Assembly: GCA_029261855.1 (NCBI GenBank)
Contig: JAJDAN010000024.1
Span: 62,001 to 126,000 of the forward strand
Length of the DNA: 64,000 nt
Reading direction: 5' to 3'
From: Deltaproteobacteria bacterium
Lineage (GTDB): Bacteria; Myxococcota_A; UBA9160; UBA4427
Shown: positions 34,365 to 42,349 of the stretch, piece by piece
How the letters are laid out: the number at the start of each line of letters is the position of its first letter
Position numbering within the stretch: the stretch's first letter is position 1
Notes under the pieces: generated by a model
What the model was told of the DNA's origin: nothing
Database searches by the model: none
The model's input: only the letters and a program-made list of their open reading frames with translations
Position numbers and translations under genes: made by a program

Positions 34365-35222
34365 TCAGCCCTGGCTGGGGAGCCCGGGCTTCACGGCCTG
34401 GAACAGGTAGCGATTGACGCTGAAGAAGTACTCGCCGGCCTCGCCGAGATCGCGCAGGTCCGACGCCCAGGCGTCGGCCTCGTCCTGGGTGATGCCGTTG
34501 CGGCCGAGGACGAAGGTACGAATGCCCTCCAGAATGCCGGCGCTGTACGAGTCCGGGCTGTACTCGGGATTGAACATCGGATGCACGTCCCGCCGGACGA
34601 CCTGGAAGCCTGCCTGCTTGAGCTTCGGTGTCAGTGTCGCGGGAAGATGCGGATCGACCAGATGCTGATCCCAGGCCTCGAGCACCCGCTGCATGCGCAC
34701 CGGGTCGCTGTTGTTCCAGACCGTGCTGCTCCAGTCCGTGTCCACGATGAACGCCCGGCCACCCGGGCGCAGCACGCGGAACAGCTCGGTCAAGGCGACT
34801 TCCACGTCTTCGACGTACTCGTAGACCTGCGTCGATACCGCCGCATCGAAGATGCCGGACTGGTACGGGAGATCCGTGGCCTCGCCCACCTGGATGTCCA
34901 CCCAGTCCTGGTCCTGACAGCGCGCACGGGCCAGGGCCACCATCGGCTCGCTCTGGTCGATGCCGGACACGACGCCGGAAGCACCGACGATCGCGGCCAT
35001 GTTCGTCGCGAGGAAGCCGGGACCAGGACCGACGTCGAGCACCACCTCGCCCGCCCGGAGTGCCATCGAGTGCAGCACGATCGCCCGCTGGAGCGCGACC
35101 TCCGGTGCCTGGTACATCCGCTCGAGGGCCCGAGCGGTCGCTTCGTTGAAATCGAGCCCGGTTCCGATGCGTTCGTCGATTCCCTGGCCGCGGGTGGGCT
35201 CACCGTCGATCGTCTCTGCCAT
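34365..35222 (-). CDS. SAM-dependent class I methyltransferase
   Basis: A 285-residue Rossmann methyltransferase. Motif I is VVLDVGPGPGFLATNMA (about 60-76), motif II acidic is GIDQSEPMVALAR, the post-I site is WVDIQVGEATDLPYQSGIFD and motif IV is FRVLRPGGRAFIVDTDW. This layout is that of UbiE/arsenite-type methyltransferases acting on small molecules. The substrate is unknown. The start is ATG 35222, reading MAETIDGEPTRGQ. A much longer upstream open frame is not used because it would cross the promoter of the divergent hotdog-like gene. It stands alone on the minus strand. Confidence 0.9.
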   Translation of the reverse strand: MAETIDGEPTRGQGIDERIGTGLDFNEATARALERMYQAPEVALQRAIVLHSMALRAGEVVLDVGPGPGFLATNMAAIVGASGVVSGIDQSEPMVALARARCQDQDWVDIQVGEATDLPYQSGIFDAAVSTQVYEYVEDVEVALTELFRVLRPGGRAFIVDTDWSSTVWNNSDPVRMQRVLEAWDQHLVDPHLPATLTPKLKQAGFQVVRRDVHPMFNPEYSPDSYSAGILEGIRTFVLGRNGITQDEADAWASDLRDLGEAGEYFFSVNRYLFQAVKPGLPSQG

Positions 35223-35276
35223 CCCGGGAGGGTAGAGGCAGCGGCGACGGACCGCGACCACGGGTACCCTGGCAGC

Positions 35277-35783
35277 GTGACCCGCGAGATATCCGGTCCC
35301 TTCGAAGCGCAGGAAATACGGCACTTCCTCGACACGCTCATCTACGAGCGCGAGGCGTTCCTGATCGACGAGATCGTGTCCCTCGACCCGGAATCCCGCC
35401 GCGTCGAAGCGCGCATGGACACCATGCGCCCGCTTCCCTACACCGCCATGCAGCGCGAGAGCGACGTGCACCCGCGCCACGTCGCTGCCGCCGAGCTGCT
35501 GATGCTGACCGGGAATCTCGGATTCCTGCACGCCTGGTTCTTCCACGGCTGTCGCTGGGACGAGGGCTGGGCCGGGTTCGGCAACCGCATCCACCGTGCC
35601 GATTTCAAGAATCTCGCGCGACTCGGACCGCCCCTTCGTCTGGAGTCCCAAGAGTCGCGCACCCGCGCGAGCGACACGCGCGTGATGATGCGTCTCGAGC
35701 TGAGCTTCTGGCAGGAAGACGCCCTGGTGTATCGCGGCGATCAGTCCGCGATGTTCTTCCGCGAGCGCAACCTCTCGGAATGA
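35277..35783 (+). CDS. Hotdog-fold-like protein (FabZ/acyl dehydratase-like)
   Basis: A 168-residue protein starting at GTG 35277. The layout EIRHFLDTLIYEREAFLIDEIVSLD, then HPRHVAAAELLMLTGNLGFLHAWFF resembles the opening strand, loop and central hotdog helix of FabZ/MaoC-type dehydratases and thioesterases. A later VMMRLELSFWQEDALVYRGDQ strand pair fits the fold. The catalytic Glu/His pair of FabZ is not clearly in place, so catalysis is uncertain. The ATG of the flavoprotein gene overlaps its stop (ATGA), so the two are coupled. A function in acyl metabolism is inference. Confidence 0.7.
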   Translation: MTREISGPFEAQEIRHFLDTLIYEREAFLIDEIVSLDPESRRVEARMDTMRPLPYTAMQRESDVHPRHVAAAELLMLTGNLGFLHAWFFHGCRWDEGWAGFGNRIHRADFKNLARLGPPLRLESQESRTRASDTRVMMRLELSFWQEDALVYRGDQSAMFFRERNLSE

Positions 35784-36913
35784 AGCAGCTGTTGCTCGTG
35801 GGCGGCGGTCACGCCCACGTGGAGGTCGTGCGGCGTTTCGGACTCGAACCTGTCCCGGGGTGGACCGTCCGCGTCGTGTCCGCCGACGCCGCGCCGATCT
35901 ACTCGGGCATGGTGCCGGGCTTCGTGGCGGGCCTGTATCGCGCGGACGAGCTCGCGATCGATCTGCCCGCGCTCTGCGCGCGCGCGGGCGCGAGCTTCGT
36001 GCACGACCGTGTGACACGCATCGACACCCGCGAGCGCCGTGCCCTGCTCGCCAGCGGCGAGAGTGTGTCGTTCGACCTCGCGTCTCTCGATGTCGGCAGC
36101 ACCGTCGCCGGTCGCGAGCTGCCCGGGGTGGCCGAGTACGCCCTGGCATCGCGACCGATCGCCGCCCTCGTCGACGATGCCGAGGGTCGCGTCGGACGTC
36201 TGCGAGACGCGGCCCCGGGTGCGTGTCGGGTGGTGGTGGTCGGCGCCGGTGCTGCGGGACTCGAGCTCGCCTTCTGTCTGCGCGAACGCCTGCGCCGAGC
36301 GGGCGTCCGGCGCCTCGAGACGTCCGTGCTGGACGGCGCCGCGACGATCCTCCCGGGCGCATCTCGATCCCTGGTCGCTCGAGCGTCGCGGGCCATGCAG
36401 CGACGCGGGATATCCCTGCTACTGGACCGCGAGGTCGCGGCCGTCGAAGCCGATGCGGTACGGCTTTCCAACGGGAGTCGCGTACCCGCGGATCTCGTCG
36501 TCTGGGTCACGGGACCCGCCGCGCTGCCCCTGGCGCGGGACTCGTCCCTGCCCGTCGACGCACGCGGCTTCGTGCGCATCGATGCAAGCTTCGAAGTGGA
36601 GGGCCAGCGCGACCTGTTCGCGGTCGGCGACTGCGCAAGCCTCGCCGGCATGAAACGGGCCGGGGTCTACGCGGTGCGGGCCGGACCGGTGCTCGACCAC
36701 AACCTGCGCGCCCGCATGTCGAACCGCGAGCTCCGGCGATACCGCCCTCAGGCGGACTTCCTCACACTGCTGACCCTCGGTGACGGAACCGCCATCGGGT
36801 CGAAATGGGGCATCAGCGTCGAGGGAGCCTGGGTCATGCGCCTCAAGGACCACATCGACCGCGCCTTCGTTGCGAAGTACAACACCCGGCACGACGAGAC
36901 GGCCGGCCGGTAG
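35780..36913 (+). CDS. FAD-dependent pyridine nucleotide-disulfide oxidoreductase (SelD-associated NDH-2-like type)
   Basis: A 377-residue flavoprotein. FAD-binding motif LLVGGGHAHVEVVRRFG opens the protein, followed by PIYSGMVPGFVAGLYRADELAIDLPALCARAG. The NAD(P)H Rossmann motif is VVVVGAGAAGLELAFCLRERL (about 150-170) and the second FAD motif is LFAVGDCASL near 278. The GGGHAHVEV...YSGMxPGFxAG signature belongs to the subfamily that is fused to the N terminus of SelD in many bacteria and some eukaryotes. Here it stands alone while selD lies about 33 kb away. It may be involved in selenide handling or general quinone/redox transfer. It follows the hotdog-like gene with overlapping stop and start. 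Confidence 0.88.
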   Translation: MKQLLLVGGGHAHVEVVRRFGLEPVPGWTVRVVSADAAPIYSGMVPGFVAGLYRADELAIDLPALCARAGASFVHDRVTRIDTRERRALLASGESVSFDLASLDVGSTVAGRELPGVAEYALASRPIAALVDDAEGRVGRLRDAAPGACRVVVVGAGAAGLELAFCLRERLRRAGVRRLETSVLDGAATILPGASRSLVARASRAMQRRGISLLLDREVAAVEADAVRLSNGSRVPADLVVWVTGPAALPLARDSSLPVDARGFVRIDASFEVEGQRDLFAVGDCASLAGMKRAGVYAVRAGPVLDHNLRARMSNRELRRYRPQADFLTLLTLGDGTAIGSKWGISVEGAWVMRLKDHIDRAFVAKYNTRHDETAGR

Positions 36914-36976
36914 TCGGAGCGCGGCCCATCCGGGATCCGGCTATCCTGCGCGCCCGTACTGCCCGGAGCCCGAAGC

Positions 36977-38281
36977 ATGACCGAGAGCACCTGGATCCCC
37001 TGGATCTACCTGGCCTTCAGCATCTGGTGCGCCTGGTTCAGCGCGAACGCGCACCTGCCCATGAAGAAGCGCGCGAAGCGCGCGACGCTGAGCTTCGCAG
37101 CGGGCTGGCTGACCACCGAGCTGGCGCTGCATCACATCGCCTGGCAGGGCATCGCGACGGCGGTCTTCTGGACGCTGGGCGCCTTCGAAGCCTGGCCGGG
37201 CTGGGTCGGCCTCGGTATCAGCGGAGTCTCGTGGGCCGCCTTGCTCGTCGCCCAGACGCAGGCGGCACGCGCCAAAGCCGTCTGCGAAGAGGCGCTCAGC
37301 AACGCATTCGGGAGCGACTATTTCGAGAGGATCCGCCCGGAGTACCGCAAGCATCTCGGACACGAACTCGACTGGAAGCGCCTGGTGCGGCCGTTCAAGA
37401 TCCGCCGCAAGGGTGTCGAGCGGATTCGCGACCTGCAGTACGGGCGTGGCGGCGGGCTGGATCTTCATCTCGACATCTATCGCAGCATCGTGCCCCCGCA
37501 GAACGGGCCGGTGCTGTTCCAGATCCACGGCGGTGGCTGGATGATGGGGAGCAAGGACGAGCAGGCGCTTCCTTTGATGAACCAGCTCGCCGAGATGGGC
37601 TGGGTGTGCGTGACGGTCAACTACCGCTTGAGTCCCCACGCCACCTTCCCCGAGCACCTGATCGACTGCAAGCGCGCACTGGCCTGGGTGAAGGAGAACA
37701 TCGCCGAGTATGGCGGCGACCCCGACTTCATCGCCGTGACCGGCGGATCGGCGGGCGGACACCTGTGCGCGTTGATGGGACTGACCCAGAACGATCCGGA
37801 ATACCAACCGGGCTTCGAGCAGGCGGACACGAGCGTCGCGTGCTGCCTCCCCTACTACGGGGTGTACGACTTCGCGAATCGAAGCGAGACCCACTACAAC
37901 GACGGCCTGACCCAGGTGCTCGAAACGAAGATCATGAAGGGCGCCCCCCACGAGATCCCCGAATCCTGGGACCGGGCGTCGCCCGTGACCCGCGTCAACG
38001 AGAGCACGCCCCCCTTCTTCCTGGTCCACGGCGAGAAGGACACGCTGGTGCCCGTGCTGGAGGCGCGCGAGTTTTCGAGGGTGCTCGGTGAGAAGAGCCC
38101 CACGCCCCATGGCTATGCCGAGCTTCCGGGGGCGCAACACGCGTTCGAGCTCTTCCTGTCCCTGCGGACGGCCCGGGTGAACGACGCATCCTGCCGCTAC
38201 CTGTCCCTCATGCACAGCGAATACCTGGACCGGCGCGCAGCTCACTCCACAGACCCGTCCGAGACGACGGCGAGCACATGA
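36977..38281 (+). CDS. Membrane-anchored alpha/beta hydrolase of the hormone-sensitive lipase type
   Basis: A 434-residue enzyme. The first 100 residues contain two to three membrane helices (about 6-23, 45-65 and 75-95). The catalytic domain has the HSL oxyanion motif IHGGGWMMGS (about 183-192), the nucleophile elbow GGSAGG (Ser258), Asp in LVHGEKDTLVP and His in GAQHAFELF. These enzymes hydrolyse short- to medium-chain esters. The stop overlaps the start of the carboxylesterase gene (ATGA), so the two esterases are cotranslated. The combination of helices and lipase domain suggests action on membrane lipids or hydrophobic esters, an inference. Confidence 0.88.
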   Translation: MTESTWIPWIYLAFSIWCAWFSANAHLPMKKRAKRATLSFAAGWLTTELALHHIAWQGIATAVFWTLGAFEAWPGWVGLGISGVSWAALLVAQTQAARAKAVCEEALSNAFGSDYFERIRPEYRKHLGHELDWKRLVRPFKIRRKGVERIRDLQYGRGGGLDLHLDIYRSIVPPQNGPVLFQIHGGGWMMGSKDEQALPLMNQLAEMGWVCVTVNYRLSPHATFPEHLIDCKRALAWVKENIAEYGGDPDFIAVTGGSAGGHLCALMGLTQNDPEYQPGFEQADTSVACCLPYYGVYDFANRSETHYNDGLTQVLETKIMKGAPHEIPESWDRASPVTRVNESTPPFFLVHGEKDTLVPVLEAREFSRVLGEKSPTPHGYAELPGAQHAFELFLSLRTARVNDASCRYLSLMHSEYLDRRAAHSTDPSETTAST

Positions 38282-39783
38282 CCATGGATCCGATCGCACA
38301 CACGACCACCGGCCCCGTCGAGGGGCGCGTCAAGGAGGGCGTGCTGCTCTTCGCCGGGATCCCCTATGCGGCGCCGCCCGTCGGGCCACTTCGCTTCGCG
38401 GCGCCGCAGCCCCACCCGGCGTGGACCGATGCGCTGCCCGCTCAACGTTTCGGGAACGCCGCGCCGCAGCCCGCGGGCAGCGGCATGACGTCGAGCCCGC
38501 CCCGCCGCATGGGCGAAGACTGCCTCACCCTGAACGTGACCACGCCGGCCCTCGACGACGCCGGGCGGCCGGTGCTCGTGTGGATCCACGGGGGCGGCTT
38601 CCGGACGGGTCAGGGTGCCATCCCCTGGTACAACGGCACCTCGTTCGCGACCCGGGGCGACATCGTCACGGTCAGCATCAACTACCGCCTGGGCGCCCTG
38701 GGCTTCGCGAACCTGTCCTTCCTGGGGGATGAGACAGCAGACACGGGGGCGGCCGGCATCCTCGACCAGATCGCCGCGCTCGAATGGGTGCGGGACAACA
38801 TCCGCGCGTTCGGCGGGGATCCGGCCCGCGTCACCGTCGCCGGCGAGTCCGCCGGCGCCATGAGCGTCGGCATCCTGCTGGGGTCGCCCGGTGCGAAGGG
38901 TCTGTTCCAACGCGCCATCGCCCAGAGCGGTGCGGCGCATCACGTACTGCGCCGAGAGACGGGCCAGGCCGTTGGCCGCAAGCTCGCACTCGCACTCGGC
39001 GCCGACAGCCTCGAGGCACTGCGCGACCTGCCCGCCGAGCGGATCCTGGAGGCCCAGAATCGCGTCGAAGCCGAGTTGTCCGGAAGCTCCGAGCGCGGCG
39101 CGACCGACATCGCGGGTGCGGCGGGTATGCCGTTCCAGCCGAGCTTCGGCTGCGCGGCACTCCCGGAGGCCCCCCTCGAAGCCGTGCGCAAGGGCATGGC
39201 GTCCGACGTCCCGTTGCTGATCGGGACCAACGCCCACGAGTCGACGCTATGGCACCAGGGCGAGACCGACGCGCGACGCCTCGAGAAGATCGCCGGGCGC
39301 TATCTGCCGGAAGCCGCCGCAGCCCTCGACGCGTACCGCCTGGACCATCCCGCGGGCTCCCCCTTCGACATCCTGATCGCGCTGACCACCGATCACATGT
39401 TCCGGATCCCGGCGCTCCGACTCGCCGAGGCCCATACCGCGACGGGCGGGCGCAGCTGGAACTACCTCTTCAGCTGGAAGTCGCGGGCGTTCGGCGGACG
39501 CATGGGCGCGACCCACGCGCTCGAGATCCCGTTCATCTTCAACAATCTCGAACGGATGGGCGTCGACGCCTTCATCGGGGAAGGCCCGCTGCCTCAGGCG
39601 CTGGCCAGCGAGATGCACGACAGCTGGATCGCTTTCATCCGCGACGGGTCGCCGGAGACGAGCGCACGCGCCTGGCCGAACTTCGACCCCGATCGGCGCG
39701 CCGCCATGGAGTTCGGCGACGAGATCGGCGTGCGCGACGACCCCTTTCCGAACAGCCGACGCGTCTGGGACGGCGTGCGCTGA
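38278..39783 (+). CDS. Type B carboxylesterase (first of two paralogues)
   Basis: A 501-residue carboxylesterase/lipase. The opening GPVEGRVKEGVLLFAGIPYAAPP, the EDCLTLNV signature, the oxyanion WIHGGGFRTGQG (about 102) and the nucleophile GESAGAMS (Ser191) are canonical. The Glu is in ALTTDHMFRIPAL to FSWKSR context and the catalytic His in GATHALEIPFIF. No signal peptide, so it is cytoplasmic. Coupled to the HSL-type hydrolase upstream. A second paralogue lies at 54296, and each has a copy of the seven-helix module close by. The substrate is not predictable. Confidence 0.92.
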   Translation: MTMDPIAHTTTGPVEGRVKEGVLLFAGIPYAAPPVGPLRFAAPQPHPAWTDALPAQRFGNAAPQPAGSGMTSSPPRRMGEDCLTLNVTTPALDDAGRPVLVWIHGGGFRTGQGAIPWYNGTSFATRGDIVTVSINYRLGALGFANLSFLGDETADTGAAGILDQIAALEWVRDNIRAFGGDPARVTVAGESAGAMSVGILLGSPGAKGLFQRAIAQSGAAHHVLRRETGQAVGRKLALALGADSLEALRDLPAERILEAQNRVEAELSGSSERGATDIAGAAGMPFQPSFGCAALPEAPLEAVRKGMASDVPLLIGTNAHESTLWHQGETDARRLEKIAGRYLPEAAAALDAYRLDHPAGSPFDILIALTTDHMFRIPALRLAEAHTATGGRSWNYLFSWKSRAFGGRMGATHALEIPFIFNNLERMGVDAFIGEGPLPQALASEMHDSWIAFIRDGSPETSARAWPNFDPDRRAAMEFGDEIGVRDDPFPNSRRVWDGVR

Positions 39784-39831
39784 GCCGACTGCTCGTTCAT
39801 CGACTCCGACGCGCCCGCCAGGAGTACCGCA

Positions 39832-40296
39832 ATGTCTTCCCCGGATCGGCCCGTTCGGCGCGCGACACTCGCCTCGCTCGCGTTCACCGCCCTGCTCCTC
39901 GTGAGCTGCCAGGGCCCGAACGCACAGCCCGCGAAATCACACGACGGCCGCCTCGACTGGCATGCCGTCGCGAACGTCCAGGTCATCGAGATCCTCACGG
40001 TCGACGAGGACGGGGATCGCCGGGAGACGAAGGTCTGGTTCGTGCTGATCGACGGCATCCCCTACCTGCGGACCAGCGACTCGAGCTGGCTCGACAACAT
40101 CCGGCGCGATCCGAACGTCGTGATCCGGATCGAGGGCGCGGGCCACGCCCAGGTGGCACGCGAAGCAACGACTCCCGGGCTGATCGAGCAGGTCGACGCG
40201 GCCAGCCGGGCCAAGTACGGCTGGCAAGACGGCTTCATCCGCTTCTTCCGGGTCGGTGATCCGCAGATCCTGGAGCTGTCCGGCCCCGGATCGTGA
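39832..40296 (+). CDS. Lipoprotein with DUF2255 / split-barrel-like domain
   Basis: A 154-residue exported protein. Its signal ends in a clear lipobox (FTALLLVSCQG). The mature domain has ETKVWFVLIDGIPYLRTSDSSWLDNIRRDPNVVIRIEG, close to the pattern of DUF2255 and related FMN/F420-binding split-barrel proteins, which usually occur in the cytoplasm. AGGAG lies seven bases before ATG 39832. Function unknown. The TAT-exported protein at 43911 has a similar VWFV strand and may be a distant relative. Together they suggest a periplasmic cofactor or small-ligand binder. Confidence 0.75.
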   Translation: MSSPDRPVRRATLASLAFTALLLVSCQGPNAQPAKSHDGRLDWHAVANVQVIEILTVDEDGDRRETKVWFVLIDGIPYLRTSDSSWLDNIRRDPNVVIRIEGAGHAQVAREATTPGLIEQVDAASRAKYGWQDGFIRFFRVGDPQILELSGPGS

Positions 40297-40302
40297 CGAA
40301 CC

Positions 40303-40325
40303 GGGTTCCAGTCCCACTGGAATCC
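40303..40325 (+). terminator. Hairpin after the DUF2255-like lipoprotein gene
   Basis: The stem GGGTTCCAGT/ACTGGAATCC with a CCC loop and one G-U pair starts seven bases after the stop. There is no U-tract. It separates the esterase genes from the coiled-coil/seven-helix set. Confidence 0.4.
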
Positions 40326-40440
40326 GACCGATCCGCAGGATACGCGCCTTCTCCGCAACCTCTCATTTCAGAACCGCGGCCTTGCTGTCGATACGAAGCA
40401 CAGCCGTCGGGAGGGGTCCGGCGGATGGAGGACGCCGAAG

Positions 40441-41040
40441 TTGCACCCGCTTCTGGACCTAAGGCCCTGGCCGCGCGCCCTGCTGCAGTACCCCTTGCTG
40501 ATTCTGACGGCCGTCCTCCTGGGTGGCGCCCTCGCGTTCGTCTACTCGTACGCGCCGCTCCACCGCGCGAAGGACTGGGAGATCGCCTATCTCGAAGAGC
40601 GCCTGCAGACCCGCACCGAGCAGGTCGAGACTCTCGAGGCAGAGCTTCGCAAGGCGGAAGCGACCGTCCAGGGCCAGCCGTCGAATGACGAGGTCAAGTC
40701 TCTTCGGGCCCAACTCGACGAATCCCAGAGCCTGAGCGCGTCGCTGCAGAAGCAGGTCGGCGACCTCGAGCAGAAGCTGACCCAGGCGAATCGCAGCCGA
40801 GACTCCTGGAAGAAGAAGCACGGCGCACTGGTCGCCGAGGCCCAGACGCGGACCCGCAAGGCAGAGGTCGCGCGCGCCGAGAACGACAGACTCGAAGCCG
40901 ACGAGGTCGCGGGCGCTTCCGCGAACGCCACCCTTGCTGCGCCCCCCAAGGTCGATCCCGGACGAGACGATGCGTTCACGCCGCCGGCAGCGCCCGCACC
41001 CAACCTAGATCCGACGGAAGCCGACACCTCGGCACGCTGA
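40441..41040 (+). CDS. Single-pass membrane protein with long coiled coil
   Basis: A 199-residue protein of unknown function. It has one membrane helix (about 15-37, LLQYPLLILTAVLLGGALAFVYSY), then a heptad-patterned coiled coil from about 42 to 150 rich in Glu, Lys, Gln and Arg, and a Pro/Ala-rich tail. TTG 40441 is chosen because GGAGG lies nine bases upstream and no in-frame ATG exists nearby. It is 11 bases before the seven-helix protein gene with AAGGAA between, so it forms an operon with module copy 1. It has no counterpart beside module copy 2. Confidence 0.7.
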   Translation: MHPLLDLRPWPRALLQYPLLILTAVLLGGALAFVYSYAPLHRAKDWEIAYLEERLQTRTEQVETLEAELRKAEATVQGQPSNDEVKSLRAQLDESQSLSASLQKQVGDLEQKLTQANRSRDSWKKKHGALVAEAQTRTRKAEVARAENDRLEADEVAGASANATLAAPPKVDPGRDDAFTPPAAPAPNLDPTEADTSAR

Positions 41041-41051
41041 AAGGAACCTCC

Positions 41052-41807
41052 ATGCAACTCATCGCTGCAATCGGCGGTCTATCGTTCATTCTCGCGAGCC
41101 TGATCACAGGCGCACGCCTGCTGCTCGTTGCGCGCCGCACACGAGAGCTTCCGGAGCTGGCGCTCGGCGTCGGACTCTTCCTGATGGGCGGACTCGGCTA
41201 CCCGATGACGCTCCTTGCCGAGTTCGGAACCTTCCTGCCCGACGCAGCGCGCACGGGCCTCGTCGTGACGAACACCGTCTCCGGCGTGGTCGGCCTGACG
41301 CTGTTCGCCTTCTTCACGGCCCGCGTATTCCGACCCGAGAGCCGCGGTGCGCAGACTTCCGTGTGGTTCATCGGACTGCTCTTCTGCATCGCGTTCGTCT
41401 ACCGCGCGACCACCTACGGCTTCGCGCCGATGGCGCTCGACGGCGCCCGACCGCCGCTCCTCCACTCGCTCGTCACGGTCGTGGCGCTGGGATGGGCGGG
41501 GGCGGAGTCGCTCCTCTACCACGCGCGTCTGCGCAAGCGGATGCGCCTGGGCCTGACCGACCCCATCCTGGTCAATCGCATGTGGCTCTGGGCCCAGGGA
41601 ATGCTCGCTGCCATGCTGCTCACGGGCATCTCGAGCGCGTTCGCCGTCGCCGAGATTCCGTTCAACGACACGACGAGCGGAATCCTCACGATCGGGATCA
41701 TGGGAACCCTCGCCGCCGCGTCGATCTGGTTCGCCTTCTTCCCGCCCGGCGCCTACGTGCGCTGGATCCGGTCGCGCGCTGCCGCCATGACCACAGCGGC
41801 CGCTTGA
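41052..41807 (+). CDS. Seven-helix membrane protein, module copy 1 (unknown family)
   Basis: A 251-residue integral membrane protein with seven predicted helices: about 2-24, 36-58, 72-92, 104-120, 138-155, 173-193 and 205-227. It is homologous to the protein at 53063-53821. Shared landmarks are LLLxARRTRELPEL after helix 1, an xxGAES..Y...R.R.RLGLxDPxxxNRxxLWA segment leading into helix 6, and xFxPPxxYVRxIRSRA at the C terminus. No catalytic or transport motif is recognisable. The conserved charged loops face one side and could bind the small partner whose ATG overlaps this stop (TGATG). Role unknown. The repeated pairing is the main clue. Confidence 0.82.
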   Translation: MQLIAAIGGLSFILASLITGARLLLVARRTRELPELALGVGLFLMGGLGYPMTLLAEFGTFLPDAARTGLVVTNTVSGVVGLTLFAFFTARVFRPESRGAQTSVWFIGLLFCIAFVYRATTYGFAPMALDGARPPLLHSLVTVVALGWAGAESLLYHARLRKRMRLGLTDPILVNRMWLWAQGMLAAMLLTGISSAFAVAEIPFNDTTSGILTIGIMGTLAAASIWFAFFPPGAYVRWIRSRAAAMTTAAA

Positions 41808-42121
41808 TGCCCGATTCTCCGCTCTTCGGGTGGCTCTGCCACGAGCTGGCGGCGGCTACCGCGTTCAGCAGCATCGAGTCCCGCGGTACGGTCCGCATCG
41901 CGCTGAAAAAGGGCGGGCTCAATGCCGAGACCGTCACCGCGGTGCAGCTGCAGGTCGTCGTCAAGCGGGTCCTCCCCGAGGAGCTGCGTCGTCGCGGCTG
42001 CGACGACGGCCAGGCCGTCTGCGACGCCATCGCCATCCGGCTCAAGGACCAGAACTTCGGGGAAGCGGTCGACGGCCGCAGTCCGGAGGCGGTGTTCGCG
42101 CGACTCGGCTCGACGTCCTGA
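41807..42121 (+). CDS. Small soluble partner of the seven-helix protein, module copy 1
   Basis: A 104-residue helical protein without membrane segments. It is homologous to the protein at 53822-54151 through RGTVRIALKxxGLxAxxVTxxQLxVVxxxVLxxEL and a final AVFxRLGS/G. Its start codon overlaps the stop of the seven-helix gene (TGATG), so the two are made together. No known family was recognised; the fold looks like a small all-alpha regulatory or adaptor domain. Confidence 0.78.
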   Translation: MPDSPLFGWLCHELAAATAFSSIESRGTVRIALKKGGLNAETVTAVQLQVVVKRVLPEELRRRGCDDGQAVCDAIAIRLKDQNFGEAVDGRSPEAVFARLGSTS

Positions 42122-42132
42122 CCCACCCGCGC

Positions 42133-42161
42133 TTGACGCCTGCGACCCGGCCCCTTAGGGT
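42133..42161 (+). promoter_or_regulatory. Sigma-70-type promoter for the ABC-F leader
   Basis: TTGACG (42133-42138), 17 bases, TAGGGT (42156-42161). The start of transcription would be near 42168, just ahead of the leader ribosome binding site. Confidence 0.55.
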
Positions 42162-42191
42162 CTGCCCGATCCAACGGAGGTACCGAGCGGC

Positions 42192-42212
42192 ATGATACTG
42201 CTGGCTCTCTAG
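42192..42212 (+). promoter_or_regulatory. Candidate leader peptide (MILLAL) of an attenuator
   Basis: ATG ATA CTG CTG GCT CTC TAG, preceded by GGAGG at 42176-42180, encodes a six-residue hydrophobic peptide. Two hairpins follow before the ABC-F start: CCGAGG/CCTCGG (42232-42247) and GGCCCG/CGGGCC (42253-42270). Antibiotic-resistance ABC-F genes are often controlled by ribosome stalling on such short leaders. Here this is a sequence-based proposal. Confidence 0.45.
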
Positions 42213-42349
42213 ACGTTCCCCTGACGACCCGCCGAGGCTCACCTCGGTATGTGGCCCGACCATCCGGGCCCGCGCGTCGTCCCGGACGGATCGCTCGCTG
42301 CCGCGCACGCAGCAAGGCGACCGGACGGAGTCTGGAAAGCGAGCCCGCC

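Noticed and set aside
35223-36362. Long N-terminal extension of the methyltransferase frame
   Set aside because: It crosses three supported genes on the other strand and has no matching domain.
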